This document shows, piece by piece, positions 1 to 8,094 of a stretch of DNA of 64,000 bases (its first letter is position 1; each line of letters opens with the position of its first letter). The notes under the pieces were generated by a model that had not been told where the DNA came from, searched no databases, and saw nothing but the letters and a program-made list of their open reading frames with translations. The stretch covers positions 1,426,001 through 1,490,000 of the forward strand of contig OZ244244.1 in assembly GCA_965217125.1 (NCBI GenBank), given 5' to 3'. Origin of the DNA: JAAOIF01 sp965217125 (GTDB taxonomy: Bacteria > Pseudomonadota > Gammaproteobacteria > PS1 > Pseudothioglobaceae). Both the position numbers and the translations under genes were made by a program.

Positions 1-90
1 CTGCCTCTCTGCCCTCTGCCTTCTGTCCTCTGCCCCTCTGCTCAACACAAACAGTTCTAATAGCGCTGCTCTTGATTTTGCTCTGCAAGG
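1..90 (-). repeat. Composite repeat, partial copy F
   Basis: The first 90 bases consist of a CT-rich CTGCC/TCTGC tract followed by a segment reading ACAGTTCTAATAGCGCTGCTC. The same combination recurs at about 44.9-45.2 kb and, reverse-complemented, at 12.16-12.4 kb. It is the end of a dispersed repeat cut by the window edge, in minus orientation relative to the copies at 1.4, 12.2 and 43.3 kb. Confidence 0.8.
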
Positions 91-98
91 AGTTAATT

Positions 99-176
99 AT
101 GGGGAAAAATCCAAATTATCCAAGTAAAACACCAAATCCTTCAGGACCAAGAAGAGGCAATACACCGAAAAAATAA
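99..176 (+). CDS. 25-residue basic, Pro/Asn-rich peptide
   Basis: A 25-codon frame starts at an ATG preceded by AAGGAG at a workable distance (about 7 bases). The peptide starts MGKNPNYPSKTPNPSG and ends in Lys-Lys. It is rich in Pro, Asn, Gly and basic residues and has no membrane segment. The family is unknown to me. The good ribosome-binding site and its place immediately ahead of two other tiny genes are the only support. It sits against the repeat at the window edge. It may equally be a chance frame. Confidence 0.35.
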   Translation: MGKNPNYPSKTPNPSGPRRGNTPKK

Positions 177-249
177 ATAGTATTACCAATCAAAGCCTAG
201 AGTTTTTACTTTGGGCTTTGTTATTTATAAATATGTTACAATGCTAACT

Positions 250-424
250 ATGAAAAAAAACAATCAAAGAGGTTGGTAAGTTATTCATTGATTTAGCTAA
301 AATAATTTTTGCTATTGCTATATTAGCACCATTAGTCAAAGGTGGTAATTTTCAAATTATTGTTGTCGTATTTGCTTTGTTATCAAGCCTTGTCGGCATA
401 TATCTAACAAATAAAGGAGTGTAA
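250..424 (+). pseudogene. Small two-helix membrane protein, frameshifted at an A8 run
   Basis: The ATG at 250 is followed by eight A residues and reads only nine codons before a stop. With one A fewer it would read MKKTIKEVGKLFIDLAKIIF and continue in frame through a second hydrophobic stretch to the TAA at 422-424, giving about 57 residues. That protein would have a short basic N-terminus and two membrane helices separated by a VKGGN turn. I infer a homopolymer frameshift, from a real mutation, a sequencing error or slippage. Its stop lies 2 bases before the next small membrane gene, the same layout as the pair at 15185-15522. No other start codon is available in the long frame. Confidence 0.5.
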
Positions 425-426
425 AC

Positions 427-531
427 ATGGACGGAATTATACTAGGGTCATTTATTGTTGTTATTTTGGGTATTGCTTTTGCACTGTACATACACTTTAC
501 AACAGATAAGCACAGTAAAAAAAGCACCTAA
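427..531 (+). CDS. 34-residue single-helix membrane peptide
   Basis: This short frame starts MDGIILGSFIVVILGIAFAL and ends in a hydrophilic Lys/Ser/Thr tail, so it predicts one membrane helix and a basic cytoplasmic end. An AGGAG ribosome-binding site lies 6-7 bases before the ATG, inside the last codons of the preceding two-helix gene, with a 2-base gap between the two genes. A 35-residue single-helix peptide is paired the same way with a two-helix protein at 15185-15522. I know no function. Small paired membrane proteins of this kind are common and mostly uncharacterised. Confidence 0.5.
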   Translation: MDGIILGSFIVVILGIAFALYIHFTTDKHSKKST

Positions 532-646
532 CAAATCATTCCTACCCAAAAGGCACACTGAGCGGATAGCATACGCTACCGCTGAAAGAGTAATGGGGTA
601 GGCTACGCACTCCAGTTTTTTGGGGGAACTTCACAAACATTATTTA
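532..646. other. Intergenic region with a stem-loop
   Basis: No gene is visible. Bases 561-583 can fold as AGCGG/CCGCT plus TAGC/GCTA with one bulged A and an ATAC loop. There is no U-run after it, so it is not a typical terminator on either strand. It lies between the convergent 34-residue peptide gene and the UDG-like gene. Confidence 0.3.
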
Positions 647-1351
647 TTAGGACTCATTACTACCTAAATGGTTAATTGCAGCAGACAAGCCAAATGCTAC
701 AGCACCTTCTATTTTTTTGCCAAAACGAGCACTTGGATGACAAAAATCTATAATGTGCGTGTTATGGTTTTTAATTAAAACATCCCAATACCCCACACCA
801 TTTGGTGTATATTTTAATTTTTCTTCACCTGAAAATACTTCCTTGTAAACTATTTCTCCAACACCACAGCAGACAATAAAATCAGGCTGATAAATGGCTA
901 TTTGCTCTTTTATTTCGCTTTTATTATCTTCTGCAGTTTTCCATAGTTTAGCTGTTTCTACAGAGCCTCCCCCAGCATTCTTTTTTAATTGCATAAATGC
1001 AAAAGGGGCTAATGATTTAATTAATTCTTTACTGCTTTTTTGTTTTACTTCTTCCCATTTAAGGGCTGGGTGTAATATAGGAACGCACCAGTTGCTAACT
1101 TTTTGCCACCATTGGTTTGGATTATCACGCAGTTCTAATCTTTGATCATAAAAATCTTTATTCTCATGGTTGCAATTTTCTTGCTCTTCTTCACTTAATC
1201 CAAAATTTGCATCTTTAAGAATAAAAAGTATATGTTTTTTCTGTTTAATATATGATTCAGGTGAGGGTGAGCCGTCCTTGATAAAAGGGCGGCGGTTTTC
1301 TTTCTGCATCCATTTTTTAAATAGGGTATTTTCTTGTTCTGTGATATTCAT
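647..1351 (-). CDS. Uracil-DNA glycosylase superfamily-like protein
   Basis: A 234-residue protein. The N-terminal third has a strand-like ILFILKDANFG segment in the position of the GEAPG-type motif of the uracil-DNA glycosylase fold. Near residue 205 there is a CHPSARFG motif resembling the HPS motif that closes the active site in that superfamily. Between them is a predicted strand reading PDFIVCCGVG. The overall order of motifs fits, but the sequence is divergent and I cannot name the subfamily or assign activity. It stands alone between repeat copies F and A and looks like accessory cargo. It has no signal peptide or membrane segment, so it is probably cytoplasmic. Confidence 0.5.
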   Translation of the reverse strand: MNITEQENTLFKKWMQKENRRPFIKDGSPSPESYIKQKKHILFILKDANFGLSEEEQENCNHENKDFYDQRLELRDNPNQWWQKVSNWCVPILHPALKWEEVKQKSSKELIKSLAPFAFMQLKKNAGGGSVETAKLWKTAEDNKSEIKEQIAIYQPDFIVCCGVGEIVYKEVFSGEEKLKYTPNGVGYWDVLIKNHNTHIIDFCHPSARFGKKIEGAVAFGLSAAINHLGSNES

Positions 1352-1419
1352 TTTAAAGTCCTAACTATTGATAAACATCCTAATATACCGAAAAACACAG
1401 GTAAATGTAATTATTCGGA

Positions 1420-1765
1420 GTAGGGCAAATCAAGGGCGATGTTATTAGGTTTGTTTGAGTGGGTGGGAAAAGCAGGGCAAAAGCAGAGCAAAAGCAGAGC
1501 AAGTCAAGAGCGATGTCATTAGATTTGCTGGTGTGAATTTTATATCATATCGTCTGTTTGGGGGAGGGCGTAGTAGATTTTGCCTCAACGGAACATCCCG
1601 ACGCCCTCCCCCAAGCCCCCACCATAAGAAGTTTATCAAAATCGGGCTTCGCCCTATCGCCTGGACGGCGATTTTTGCCACTTCCACATTGAGGATTGTA
1701 GTGCCATTAGAACCGTTTGTGTTGGTAGGAAAAGCAGAGCAAAACTCTGCTCGTGGTAATTTGTG
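1420..1765 (+). repeat. Composite repeat copy A
   Basis: This covers most of the 490-base gap between the UDG-like gene and ftsY. Parts in order are GCAGAGCAAAA units; a 14-bp perfect inverted repeat (1558-1571 with 1601-1614, arms TTGGGGGAGGGCGT); a GGGC-TTC-GCCC hairpin (1644-1654); a terminator-like hairpin ATCGCC-TGGAC-GGCGAT followed by T5 (1656-1676); ATTGAGGATTG; and another GCAGAGCAAAA block. The same order occurs at 12.4, 15.7, 43.4 and 44.8 kb. Frames passing through it encode only the repeat itself and I do not call them genes. Confidence 0.85.
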
Positions 1766-1843
1766 ATTGCTATTTTTTGATTAGGGAACATACTATTATA
1801 GGTCTAATTAAGTAAAATAACGCCTTTATCAATAAATTAATCT

Positions 1844-2791
1844 ATGTTTAATTTTATCAAAAAAAACAAGTCTAAACACAGTGCAAAACCTGGCTTGTTA
1901 AAAGACAAACTAAGTCAATCTCGGCGGCGGCTTGGTGCTGGGTTAGGGGCTTTGTTATTGGGCAAAAAACAAATTGATGATGATTTATTAGATGAATTAG
2001 AAACGCTACTGCTCACCGCAGATGTTGGTATTAACACCACCGATAAGGTTTTGCACTCGGTGCGCAAAAATGCCTCACGCAAAACACTAAAAGATGCGCA
2101 TGGCTTGCATCTATTCCTGAAAGATGAATTAAGCAAACTGCTGATTAAAGACAATCAACTTAACACCGATATTAAAGGCACTTTTGTGATTTTAGTGGTT
2201 GGTATCAACGGCGCTGGCAAAACCACCACCATCGGCAAACTGGCAAAATCTTTTCAAAACCAAGGCAAATCAGTGATGTTAGCCGCAGGTGATACTTTCC
2301 GCGCCGCGGCGGTTGAACAACTTAAAATATGGGGTCAGCGTAATGATGTGCCTGTGGTTGCCCAAGCCACAGGTAGCGATGCCGCCTCAGTGATTTATGA
2401 TGCCTATCAATCTGCCAATGCTAAAAATATTGATATTCTCATTGCTGATACGGCTGGACGACTGCACACGCAAGGTAATTTGATGCAGGAGCTGGCAAAA
2501 ATCAAACGCGTATTGAATAAACATAATGATAATGCACCGCATGAAACCATGTTGATCATCGATGGCAGCTCGGGGCAAAATGCGCTTAATCAAGCACAAG
2601 AATTTAACAAAAGCATCGGACTTAGCGCTATCAGCATCACCAAGCTTGACGGCACAGCCAAGGGCGGCGTGTTATTTGCCATTGCAGATGCGCTTAATTT
2701 ACCCATTCGCTATATTGGCGTTGGTGAAGGCATTGATGATTTAAAAGCATTTCAAGCAACAGAATTTGTGGATGCTTTATTTGATTTGTAA
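1844..2791 (+). CDS. ftsY: Signal recognition particle receptor FtsY
   Basis: FtsY docks SRP-ribosome complexes at the inner membrane and hydrolyses GTP together with Ffh to hand nascent membrane proteins to SecYEG. The 315-residue protein shows the SRP GTPase motifs in order: GINGAGKTTT (about 120-129), DTFRAAA (150-156), DTAGR (202-206) and TKLDGTAKGG (266-275). The four-helix N domain precedes them. The acidic A domain of E. coli FtsY is absent and replaced by a short basic N-terminus, as in many compact FtsY proteins. Its TAA overlaps the ATG of the next gene by one base (TAATG), which suggests coupled translation. Confidence 0.96.
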   Translation: MFNFIKKNKSKHSAKPGLLKDKLSQSRRRLGAGLGALLLGKKQIDDDLLDELETLLLTADVGINTTDKVLHSVRKNASRKTLKDAHGLHLFLKDELSKLLIKDNQLNTDIKGTFVILVVGINGAGKTTTIGKLAKSFQNQGKSVMLAAGDTFRAAAVEQLKIWGQRNDVPVVAQATGSDAASVIYDAYQSANAKNIDILIADTAGRLHTQGNLMQELAKIKRVLNKHNDNAPHETMLIIDGSSGQNALNQAQEFNKSIGLSAISITKLDGTAKGGVLFAIADALNLPIRYIGVGEGIDDLKAFQATEFVDALFDL

Positions 2792-3918
2792 TGGAAAAAG
2801 CATTTTCTTTAAAAGATGCGCTGTTCAACCAGCAAAAAGTTGCCTACTTAGCCTCGCTTATTAAAAGTGCTTACGCAGAATTTGCAGACCGACAATTTGT
2901 TAGCCAAATTGTTAAAGAATTGCCAAATTTAGAGCTCAAACAACGCATTGTTGCTATTGGTAAACAGTTAGAAAAACACCTGCCTAATGACTATCTGAGC
3001 GCCTTAAATATTATCGTAGCAGCATTACCAGCAGAGCTTGATGCCAATAAAACCGATAATGATTTTGGCGATTTTATCTTTGCACCACTATCTGACTTTA
3101 TCGCCCAAAATGGCTTGCAAACACAATATTTAGAGCACTCTTTTAATGCCTTAGCGCAAATCACCAAGCGTTTTAGTTGTGAGCATGCAATCCGCTACTT
3201 TATCAATCAACATCCTAAGCAAACATTTGCCTTTATGCAAAGTATGTCGCGCTCGGACAATTACCATCAAAGGCGTTTAGCATCAGAGGGTTTGCGCCCA
3301 AAATTGCCTTGGGGTATTGGCATTGATTTTGACTACAAAAAAGCCGTTAGCATTTTGGACAACTTGTATTTTGATAACACTCGGTTTGTGGTTCGTTCGG
3401 TGGCTAATCACCTCAATGATATTGCTAAAATAGATGCTGATTTAGTGCTGCAAATATTACAAAAATGGCGATTAGACAATCAACAAAAAAATCAAAAAGA
3501 GCTGGATTTTTTGACCCAACACGCACTCAGAACATTGCTCAAACAAGGCTATATACCCGCATTAGAACTGCTTGGCTACCACGCTAATCCAGCCATTACT
3601 GTGAATGATTTTAAGATTAGCAATCAACAAATTTGCTTGGGCGACTACCTAATATTTTCATTCCAAATTACAGCACAAAGCAAGCAGCAATTAATGCTTG
3701 ATTACAAAATTATTTACCCAACAAAAACGCAAAAACAATCCACCAAAGTCTTCAAAATTAAAAAGCTAATACTGATAAAAAATAACGCTGTTTTTATCGA
3801 AAAAAAGCACTTGTTTAAACTAATGACCAGCAAAAAATTATATGCAGGCAATTATCAAATCCAACTACAAATTAATGGCAAAATCTTTGCACAAGATGGC
3901 TTTGTTTTGGATTGTTAA
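2791..3918 (+). CDS. AlkC/AlkD-type DNA alkylation repair protein
   Basis: A 375-residue protein of the HEAT-like-repeat DNA alkylation repair family, which removes alkylated bases without base flipping. The diagnostic stretch RRLASEGLRPKLPWG lies near residue 168 and is typical of the AlkC branch. The N-terminal two thirds are helical repeats (for example LEHSFNALAQITKRFSCEHA). The last 110 residues (from about ITVNDFKISN) look like the beta-rich Ig-like domain found at the end of some AlkC proteins. Translation is probably coupled to ftsY through the TAATG overlap. The family is well supported; the substrate range is inferred from the family only. Confidence 0.8.
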   Translation: MEKAFSLKDALFNQQKVAYLASLIKSAYAEFADRQFVSQIVKELPNLELKQRIVAIGKQLEKHLPNDYLSALNIIVAALPAELDANKTDNDFGDFIFAPLSDFIAQNGLQTQYLEHSFNALAQITKRFSCEHAIRYFINQHPKQTFAFMQSMSRSDNYHQRRLASEGLRPKLPWGIGIDFDYKKAVSILDNLYFDNTRFVVRSVANHLNDIAKIDADLVLQILQKWRLDNQQKNQKELDFLTQHALRTLLKQGYIPALELLGYHANPAITVNDFKISNQQICLGDYLIFSFQITAQSKQQLMLDYKIIYPTKTQKQSTKVFKIKKLILIKNNAVFIEKKHLFKLMTSKKLYAGNYQIQLQINGKIFAQDGFVLDC

Positions 3919-4008
3919 TTGCACAGTAGAGAAAAATTATTTCAATTAAATAGTAAAAATTGTCAATTAAAAAAACTAATAAAAAAACTAATAAAAAAAA
4001 TATTATTA

Positions 4009-4017
4009 TGTTATAAT
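4009..4017 (+). promoter_or_regulatory. Extended -10 promoter element
   Basis: TGTTATAAT (TG, one base, then TATAAT) lies about 35 bases before the ATG at 4052, after a run of AT-rich DNA. No convincing -35 box is present at 16-18 bases, as is common for extended -10 promoters. The same TGTTATAAT occurs before tauA at 32395-32403. Confidence 0.4.
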
Positions 4018-4051
4018 CAGCAACATTAACAATATTTTAGGAGTAACAACA

Positions 4052-4294
4052 ATGTCTGCGGCTACATTTGATGCTATTAAATATATGGACGACTTAATTG
4101 AAGTAGGCGTTTCAGAGCCACAAGCAAAAGTGCAATCCAAGACACTAACGCATGCAATTGAGGAAGTGATTGTGCGTGATTTAGTAACTAAGTCTGATTT
4201 ATACAAAGTTGAATTAAGGCTGATTAAGTGGATTGTTGGCATTAACGCCAGCCTATTCGGGCTGTGGTTTGCGGTTTTTACATTATTAACCTAA
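4052..4294 (+). CDS. Small coiled-coil protein with C-terminal membrane helix
   Basis: An 80-residue protein with the layout of the DUF1640/CCDC90-like group. Its N-terminal helical part (FDAIKYMDDLIEVGVSEPQA) recalls the start of that family, followed by a TKSDL-type coiled-coil stretch and one C-terminal hydrophobic helix (IKWIVGINASLFGLWFAVFT). AGGAG lies 9 bases before the ATG. Its role is unknown. It stands alone, facing hemC tail to tail. A related-looking 66-residue protein is encoded at 40041-40241. Confidence 0.6.
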   Translation: MSAATFDAIKYMDDLIEVGVSEPQAKVQSKTLTHAIEEVIVRDLVTKSDLYKVELRLIKWIVGINASLFGLWFAVFTLLT

Positions 4295-4373
4295 ATCCAT
4301 AATCCAAAAATAGCAATCACAAACCTGACTCCAACCTTTAGCACCACAGCATTGTTAAACAAATAGCTGAAAA

Positions 4374-5294
4374 TTAACCATTGCTTTTTAAAATCTCTTT
4401 TGCGCCTAATGAGATAAGTTTATCTGCTAATGCTACGCCTATTTTTTGTGAATCTGCGACATTGCCACAAATCTGATGTTTTAGAATGATGCCAGACTCA
4501 ACGCTTGCTACTAAGCCTGTTAGGGTGATTTGATTATTGTCAATTGTTGAAAAACCGGCGATTGGCACTGAGCAGCCGCCTTCAAGGCGGGCGTTCATGG
4601 CGCGTTCGGCCCTTATTCTATGGGTGGTCTCAGAGTCAATGAGAGGGGCGATTAAATTGAGTATTTCGGTATCATTTTTACGCACTTCAATCCCAATCGC
4701 ACCTTGTCCAACGGCTGGTAGGCTTTGTTGTTTAGGTATTTGTTGTTTGATTCTATCGGCAAAACCGAGGCGGATTAAGCCTGCACAAGCCAGAATAATG
4801 GCGTGATATTCGCCGTTATCAAGTTTATTCAGCCTAGTATTAACATTGCCGCGTAAATCTAGCATTTGTAAATCAGGGCGCAAGGCTTGCAACTGCACAA
4901 TACGGCGCATTGAACAAGTGCCTACTTTGGCGTTTTGCGGTAGAGATTGAATACTTTCATAATGATTAGCAACAAAGGCATCAAACGGATTTTCCCGTTT
5001 TAAAACAGCGCCCAATTCAAAATCGCTCGGTATTTTATAAGGCATATCTTTTATCGAATGCACGGCAATATCAGCCTTGCCCTCAAGTATGCCAACTTCT
5101 AAGGCTTTGATAAACAACCCCTTGCCGCCAATTTTAGACAGAGCTGATCCTAGATTTTCATCACCTGCGGTGGTCATTTTTACTAATTCAACTGTCAAAT
5201 TAGGATGGACATATTCCAATCTGGTTTTAACATATTCTGCCTGCCAGAGTGCTAAAGGCGATTGTCGTGTTGCAATTTTTAAAGTTTTATTCAT
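4374..5294 (-). CDS. hemC: Hydroxymethylbilane synthase (porphobilinogen deaminase)
   Basis: HemC joins four porphobilinogens into hydroxymethylbilane in tetrapyrrole (haem, sirohaem) synthesis. The protein begins MNKTLKIATRQSPLALWQAE, with the family's N-terminal ATRxSPLALWQ signature. It also has HSIKDMP, RGNVNTRL and the EGGCSVPI loop carrying the cysteine that binds the dipyrromethane cofactor. I start it at the ATG at 5294 (306 residues). A longer frame starting with TTG at 5315 adds seven residues but has no ribosome-binding site and would reach the ATG of the divergent thioredoxin-like gene. No hemD follows. Confidence 0.95.
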   Translation of the reverse strand: MNKTLKIATRQSPLALWQAEYVKTRLEYVHPNLTVELVKMTTAGDENLGSALSKIGGKGLFIKALEVGILEGKADIAVHSIKDMPYKIPSDFELGAVLKRENPFDAFVANHYESIQSLPQNAKVGTCSMRRIVQLQALRPDLQMLDLRGNVNTRLNKLDNGEYHAIILACAGLIRLGFADRIKQQIPKQQSLPAVGQGAIGIEVRKNDTEILNLIAPLIDSETTHRIRAERAMNARLEGGCSVPIAGFSTIDNNQITLTGLVASVESGIILKHQICGNVADSQKIGVALADKLISLGAKEILKSNG

Positions 5295-5315
5295 ACTTTC
5301 GGTTAAAATAAGCAA

Positions 5316-5777
5316 ATGATTAAATTTTATTTACTATGTTTGCTAGCTTTTACAAATATTATTTATGCTCAGACATTAATACTGCCAGAGGCAAAAGATT
5401 TTTTTGCAGATGCTCAAAAAATTCAGCAAAACAAAACCCCTATTTTAATAATGTTTTCTGTTGCTGATTGCCCATATTGCGAAAAAGTTAAAGAAGATAT
5501 AATTAGCCCAATGGCGCAAATTGACGAACATCAGCAAAGAGTTATTATTCGCCATATTGATGCCGATAGTTTTGCTGAAATTAACAACTTTTATAATGAA
5601 AAAGTATCTCAAAATAAGTTTGCCGCTCAATATGCAGTTGATTTTTTTCCGACTATTATTCTGGTTGATAATTATGGGGCAATATTAGCTAAAATGATTG
5701 GCGTTTCAAGTGAAGAATTTTATTGGGCCGAGTTAGATAAACTTATTAAAAAATCAAGCAATAAATTAACATTATGA
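5316..5777 (+). CDS. Exported thioredoxin-fold protein (CPYC)
   Basis: A 153-residue protein with an N-terminal signal peptide (FYLLCLLAFTNIIYAQ) and a thioredoxin-like domain with the active-site motif SVADCPYCEKVK near residue 50. The cis-proline region FFPTIILVDNYG is also present. It resembles SoxW/DsbE-like periplasmic thiol reductases, but I cannot say which substrate it serves. The next gene, argH, starts inside its stop codon (ATGA overlap), so the two are probably co-transcribed. A redox function linked to sulfur oxidation is possible but is inference only. Confidence 0.75.
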   Translation: MIKFYLLCLLAFTNIIYAQTLILPEAKDFFADAQKIQQNKTPILIMFSVADCPYCEKVKEDIISPMAQIDEHQQRVIIRHIDADSFAEINNFYNEKVSQNKFAAQYAVDFFPTIILVDNYGAILAKMIGVSSEEFYWAELDKLIKKSSNKLTL

Positions 5778-7159
5778 CAAATATCACTAACCAATCTTGG
5801 GGCGGGCGCTTTAATCAGCCAACCGATGCCTTTGTTAAATTTTTTGGAGCTTCTGTCTCTTTTGACAAGATTTTAGCACCTTATGATATTGCCGGCTCGA
5901 TTGCCCATGCAACTATGTTGCAAGAAGTTGGCTTGTTGAGCAAAGCTGAAAAATCGCAAATTATAGGTGGGCTTAATCAAATCCTAAATGAAATTGAGGC
6001 TGATAAGTTTGAATGGTCAATTGATCTGGAAGATGTGCATATGAACATTGAGGCAGCTTTGATCGCAATGATTGGCGATACGGGCAAAAAACTACACACA
6101 GGGCGCTCTCGCAATGACCAAGTAGCAACCGATATTCGCCTATATTTGCGCGCTCAGCTTGATGATATTGTTAAACAAATAAGCAAATTGCAATCAGCAC
6201 TGCTTGATTTAGCAGAGCAACAAACAGACACTATTTTGCCCGGTTTTACCCACTTGCAAGCAGCGCAACCTATTAGTTTTGCTCATCATCTGATGGCTTA
6301 TTTTGAGATGTTAGCGCGTGATGTTGAACGCCTGGATGATTGCTATAAACGCATCAATACCTTGCCATTAGGCTCAGCCGCCTTAGCAGGCACGAGTTAT
6401 CCAATTAAACGCGAGCGCACAGCAGCATTGTTAGGCTTTGAGCGTATCTGTACTAATTCGCTTGATGCGGTCAGCGACCGAGATTTTGTGATTGAGTTTT
6501 TATCAGCAGCAAGCCTTATTATGATGCACCTGTCGCGTTTTTCGGAGGAGCTGATTTTATGGTCAAGCGCACAGTTTGATTTTATCGAATTGCCCGATAG
6601 TTTTTGCACCGGCTCGTCTATTATGCCGCAAAAGAAAAATCCGGATGTGCCAGAATTAGTGCGCGGCAAAACTGGGCGTGTATATGGCAACTTAAACTCA
6701 TTATTAACGATTATGAAATCGCAACCATTAGCATACAACAAAGACAATCAAGAAGACAAAGAGCCGCTATTTGATAGCGTTGATACACTCAAAGATTGTT
6801 TGTATGTGTTTGCCCAGATGCTACCGAACATCGAAGTTAAACGCAATAATATGTATAAGGCCGCTAAAAAAAGTTACACCACAGCTACTGATTTGGCTGA
6901 TTATTTGGTCAAAAAAGGGCTACCGTTTCGCGATGCGCATAAAGTAGTTGGACAATCTGTGGCTTATGGTATTGAGCAACAAAAAGATTTAAGCGAGCTG
7001 AGTTTAGCGCAATTACAAAGTTTTGATAAGCGTATTGAGGATGATGTGTTTGCTGTGCTTTCCTTAGAAGGCTCATTGCAGGCGCGTAATCACTTAGGGG
7101 CAACCTCGCCCGTTCAAGTCAAACAAGCCATACAGGCTGCACGAAAAACACTCAAATAA
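5774..7159 (+). CDS. argH: Argininosuccinate lyase
   Basis: ArgH cleaves argininosuccinate to arginine and fumarate, the last step of arginine synthesis. The 461-residue length is standard. It starts with WGGRF and has HTGRSRNDQVATD (about 109-121), the TLPLGSAALAGTSYPIKR region, and the fumarase/aspartase-superfamily signature GSSIMPQKKNPD (about 282-293) with the catalytic serine loop. Its ATG overlaps the stop of the thioredoxin-like gene and its TAA overlaps the ATG of fmt (TAATG), so three genes form one coupled unit. No other arginine genes are nearby. Confidence 0.97.
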   Translation: MTNITNQSWGGRFNQPTDAFVKFFGASVSFDKILAPYDIAGSIAHATMLQEVGLLSKAEKSQIIGGLNQILNEIEADKFEWSIDLEDVHMNIEAALIAMIGDTGKKLHTGRSRNDQVATDIRLYLRAQLDDIVKQISKLQSALLDLAEQQTDTILPGFTHLQAAQPISFAHHLMAYFEMLARDVERLDDCYKRINTLPLGSAALAGTSYPIKRERTAALLGFERICTNSLDAVSDRDFVIEFLSAASLIMMHLSRFSEELILWSSAQFDFIELPDSFCTGSSIMPQKKNPDVPELVRGKTGRVYGNLNSLLTIMKSQPLAYNKDNQEDKEPLFDSVDTLKDCLYVFAQMLPNIEVKRNNMYKAAKKSYTTATDLADYLVKKGLPFRDAHKVVGQSVAYGIEQQKDLSELSLAQLQSFDKRIEDDVFAVLSLEGSLQARNHLGATSPVQVKQAIQAARKTLK

Positions 7160-8094
7160 TGAAAATTATTTTTGCAGGCACGACTGAGTTCTCGGTCAGT
7201 ATTTTGCAGGCATTAATTGATGCCAAACACAATATTGTTGCAGTTTATTGTCAGCCCGACCGCCGCAAAGGGCGTGGGCGTGTGCTTAGTGCCTGTGCGG
7301 TTAAAGAATACGCCGTGCAGCACAATATGCCTATCTATCAGCCTGATAACCTCAAAAATGCTGAGGTGCAATCACAATTAGCCAGTTTGAATGCTGATGT
7401 GATGATAGTGGTTGCCTATGGTCAGTTATTGCCTAAGTCCATATTAACAACGCCAAAATATGGCTGTCTTAATATTCATGCTTCATTATTGCCGCGTTGG
7501 CGTGGTGCAGCGCCGATTCAGCGCGCTATTTTGGCAGGCGATAAAATCACTGGGGTGGGTATTATGCAAATGGATCAAGGCTTAGATACTGGCGCTATTT
7601 TGCTACAAAAAAAATGCGCCATTACTGCTACTGACAATGCACAATCCTTGCATGATAAACTCGCCTTGCTTGGTGCTGAGGCGATTGTTGAAGTGTTAAA
7701 TAAACTTGATAATCTATCGCCAAGTGCGCAAAACGAGCATGGCATTAGTTACGCTAAAAAACTCAGCAAACAAGAAGCATGGATAGATTGGCGGCAAAGT
7801 GCAGTGCAAATTAACCAACAAATTAGAGGGTTTAACCCCTATCCGATTGCACAAACCAATGCTGCGGGCAATCAGTTTGATGCTAAAGTGTTGCGCATTT
7901 TATTAGCCAGCGTTGTTGATAAAATCCATCATGCTAATCCGGGCGATGTGATTGAATATGCAAAAGGTGTTTGTCAGGTGGCAACGGGAGATGGGGTTTT
8001 GAGTTTAGAAACAGTGCAACTTGCTGGCAAAAAACCATTAGCCATTAAAGACTTTAATAACGCTTATAAACTTACTCGGCTATGGCTGGATTAA
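7159..8094 (+). CDS. fmt: Methionyl-tRNA formyltransferase
   Basis: Fmt formylates initiator Met-tRNA using 10-formyltetrahydrofolate. The 311-residue protein shows IIFAGTTEFSVSIL at the N-terminus, the folate-binding/catalytic part NIHASLLPRWRGAAPIQRAI (about 107-126) with the Asn-His pair, MQMDQGLDTG and a C-terminal OB-like domain. It is coupled to argH by TAATG. Its 3' end overlaps the convergent polysaccharide deacetylase gene by 23 bases, so no separate terminator fits between them. The usual neighbours def and rsmB are not in this window. Confidence 0.96.
   Translation: MKIIFAGTTEFSVSILQALIDAKHNIVAVYCQPDRRKGRGRVLSACAVKEYAVQHNMPIYQPDNLKNAEVQSQLASLNADVMIVVAYGQLLPKSILTTPKYGCLNIHASLLPRWRGAAPIQRAILAGDKITGVGIMQMDQGLDTGAILLQKKCAITATDNAQSLHDKLALLGAEAIVEVLNKLDNLSPSAQNEHGISYAKKLSKQEAWIDWRQSAVQINQQIRGFNPYPIAQTNAAGNQFDAKVLRILLASVVDKIHHANPGDVIEYAKGVCQVATGDGVLSLETVQLAGKKPLAIKDFNNAYKLTRLWLD

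Noticed and set aside
561..583. Rho-independent terminator
   Set aside because: The stem has no U-run on either strand; it is noted only as a stem-loop.
1445..1766. Open frames through repeat copy A, and similar ones through copies D and E
   Set aside because: They translate only the composite repeat, whose copies keep structure in DNA rather than a common protein frame.
5295..5315. TTG start for hemC
   Set aside because: It has no ribosome-binding site; the ATG at 5294 gives the family N-terminus.
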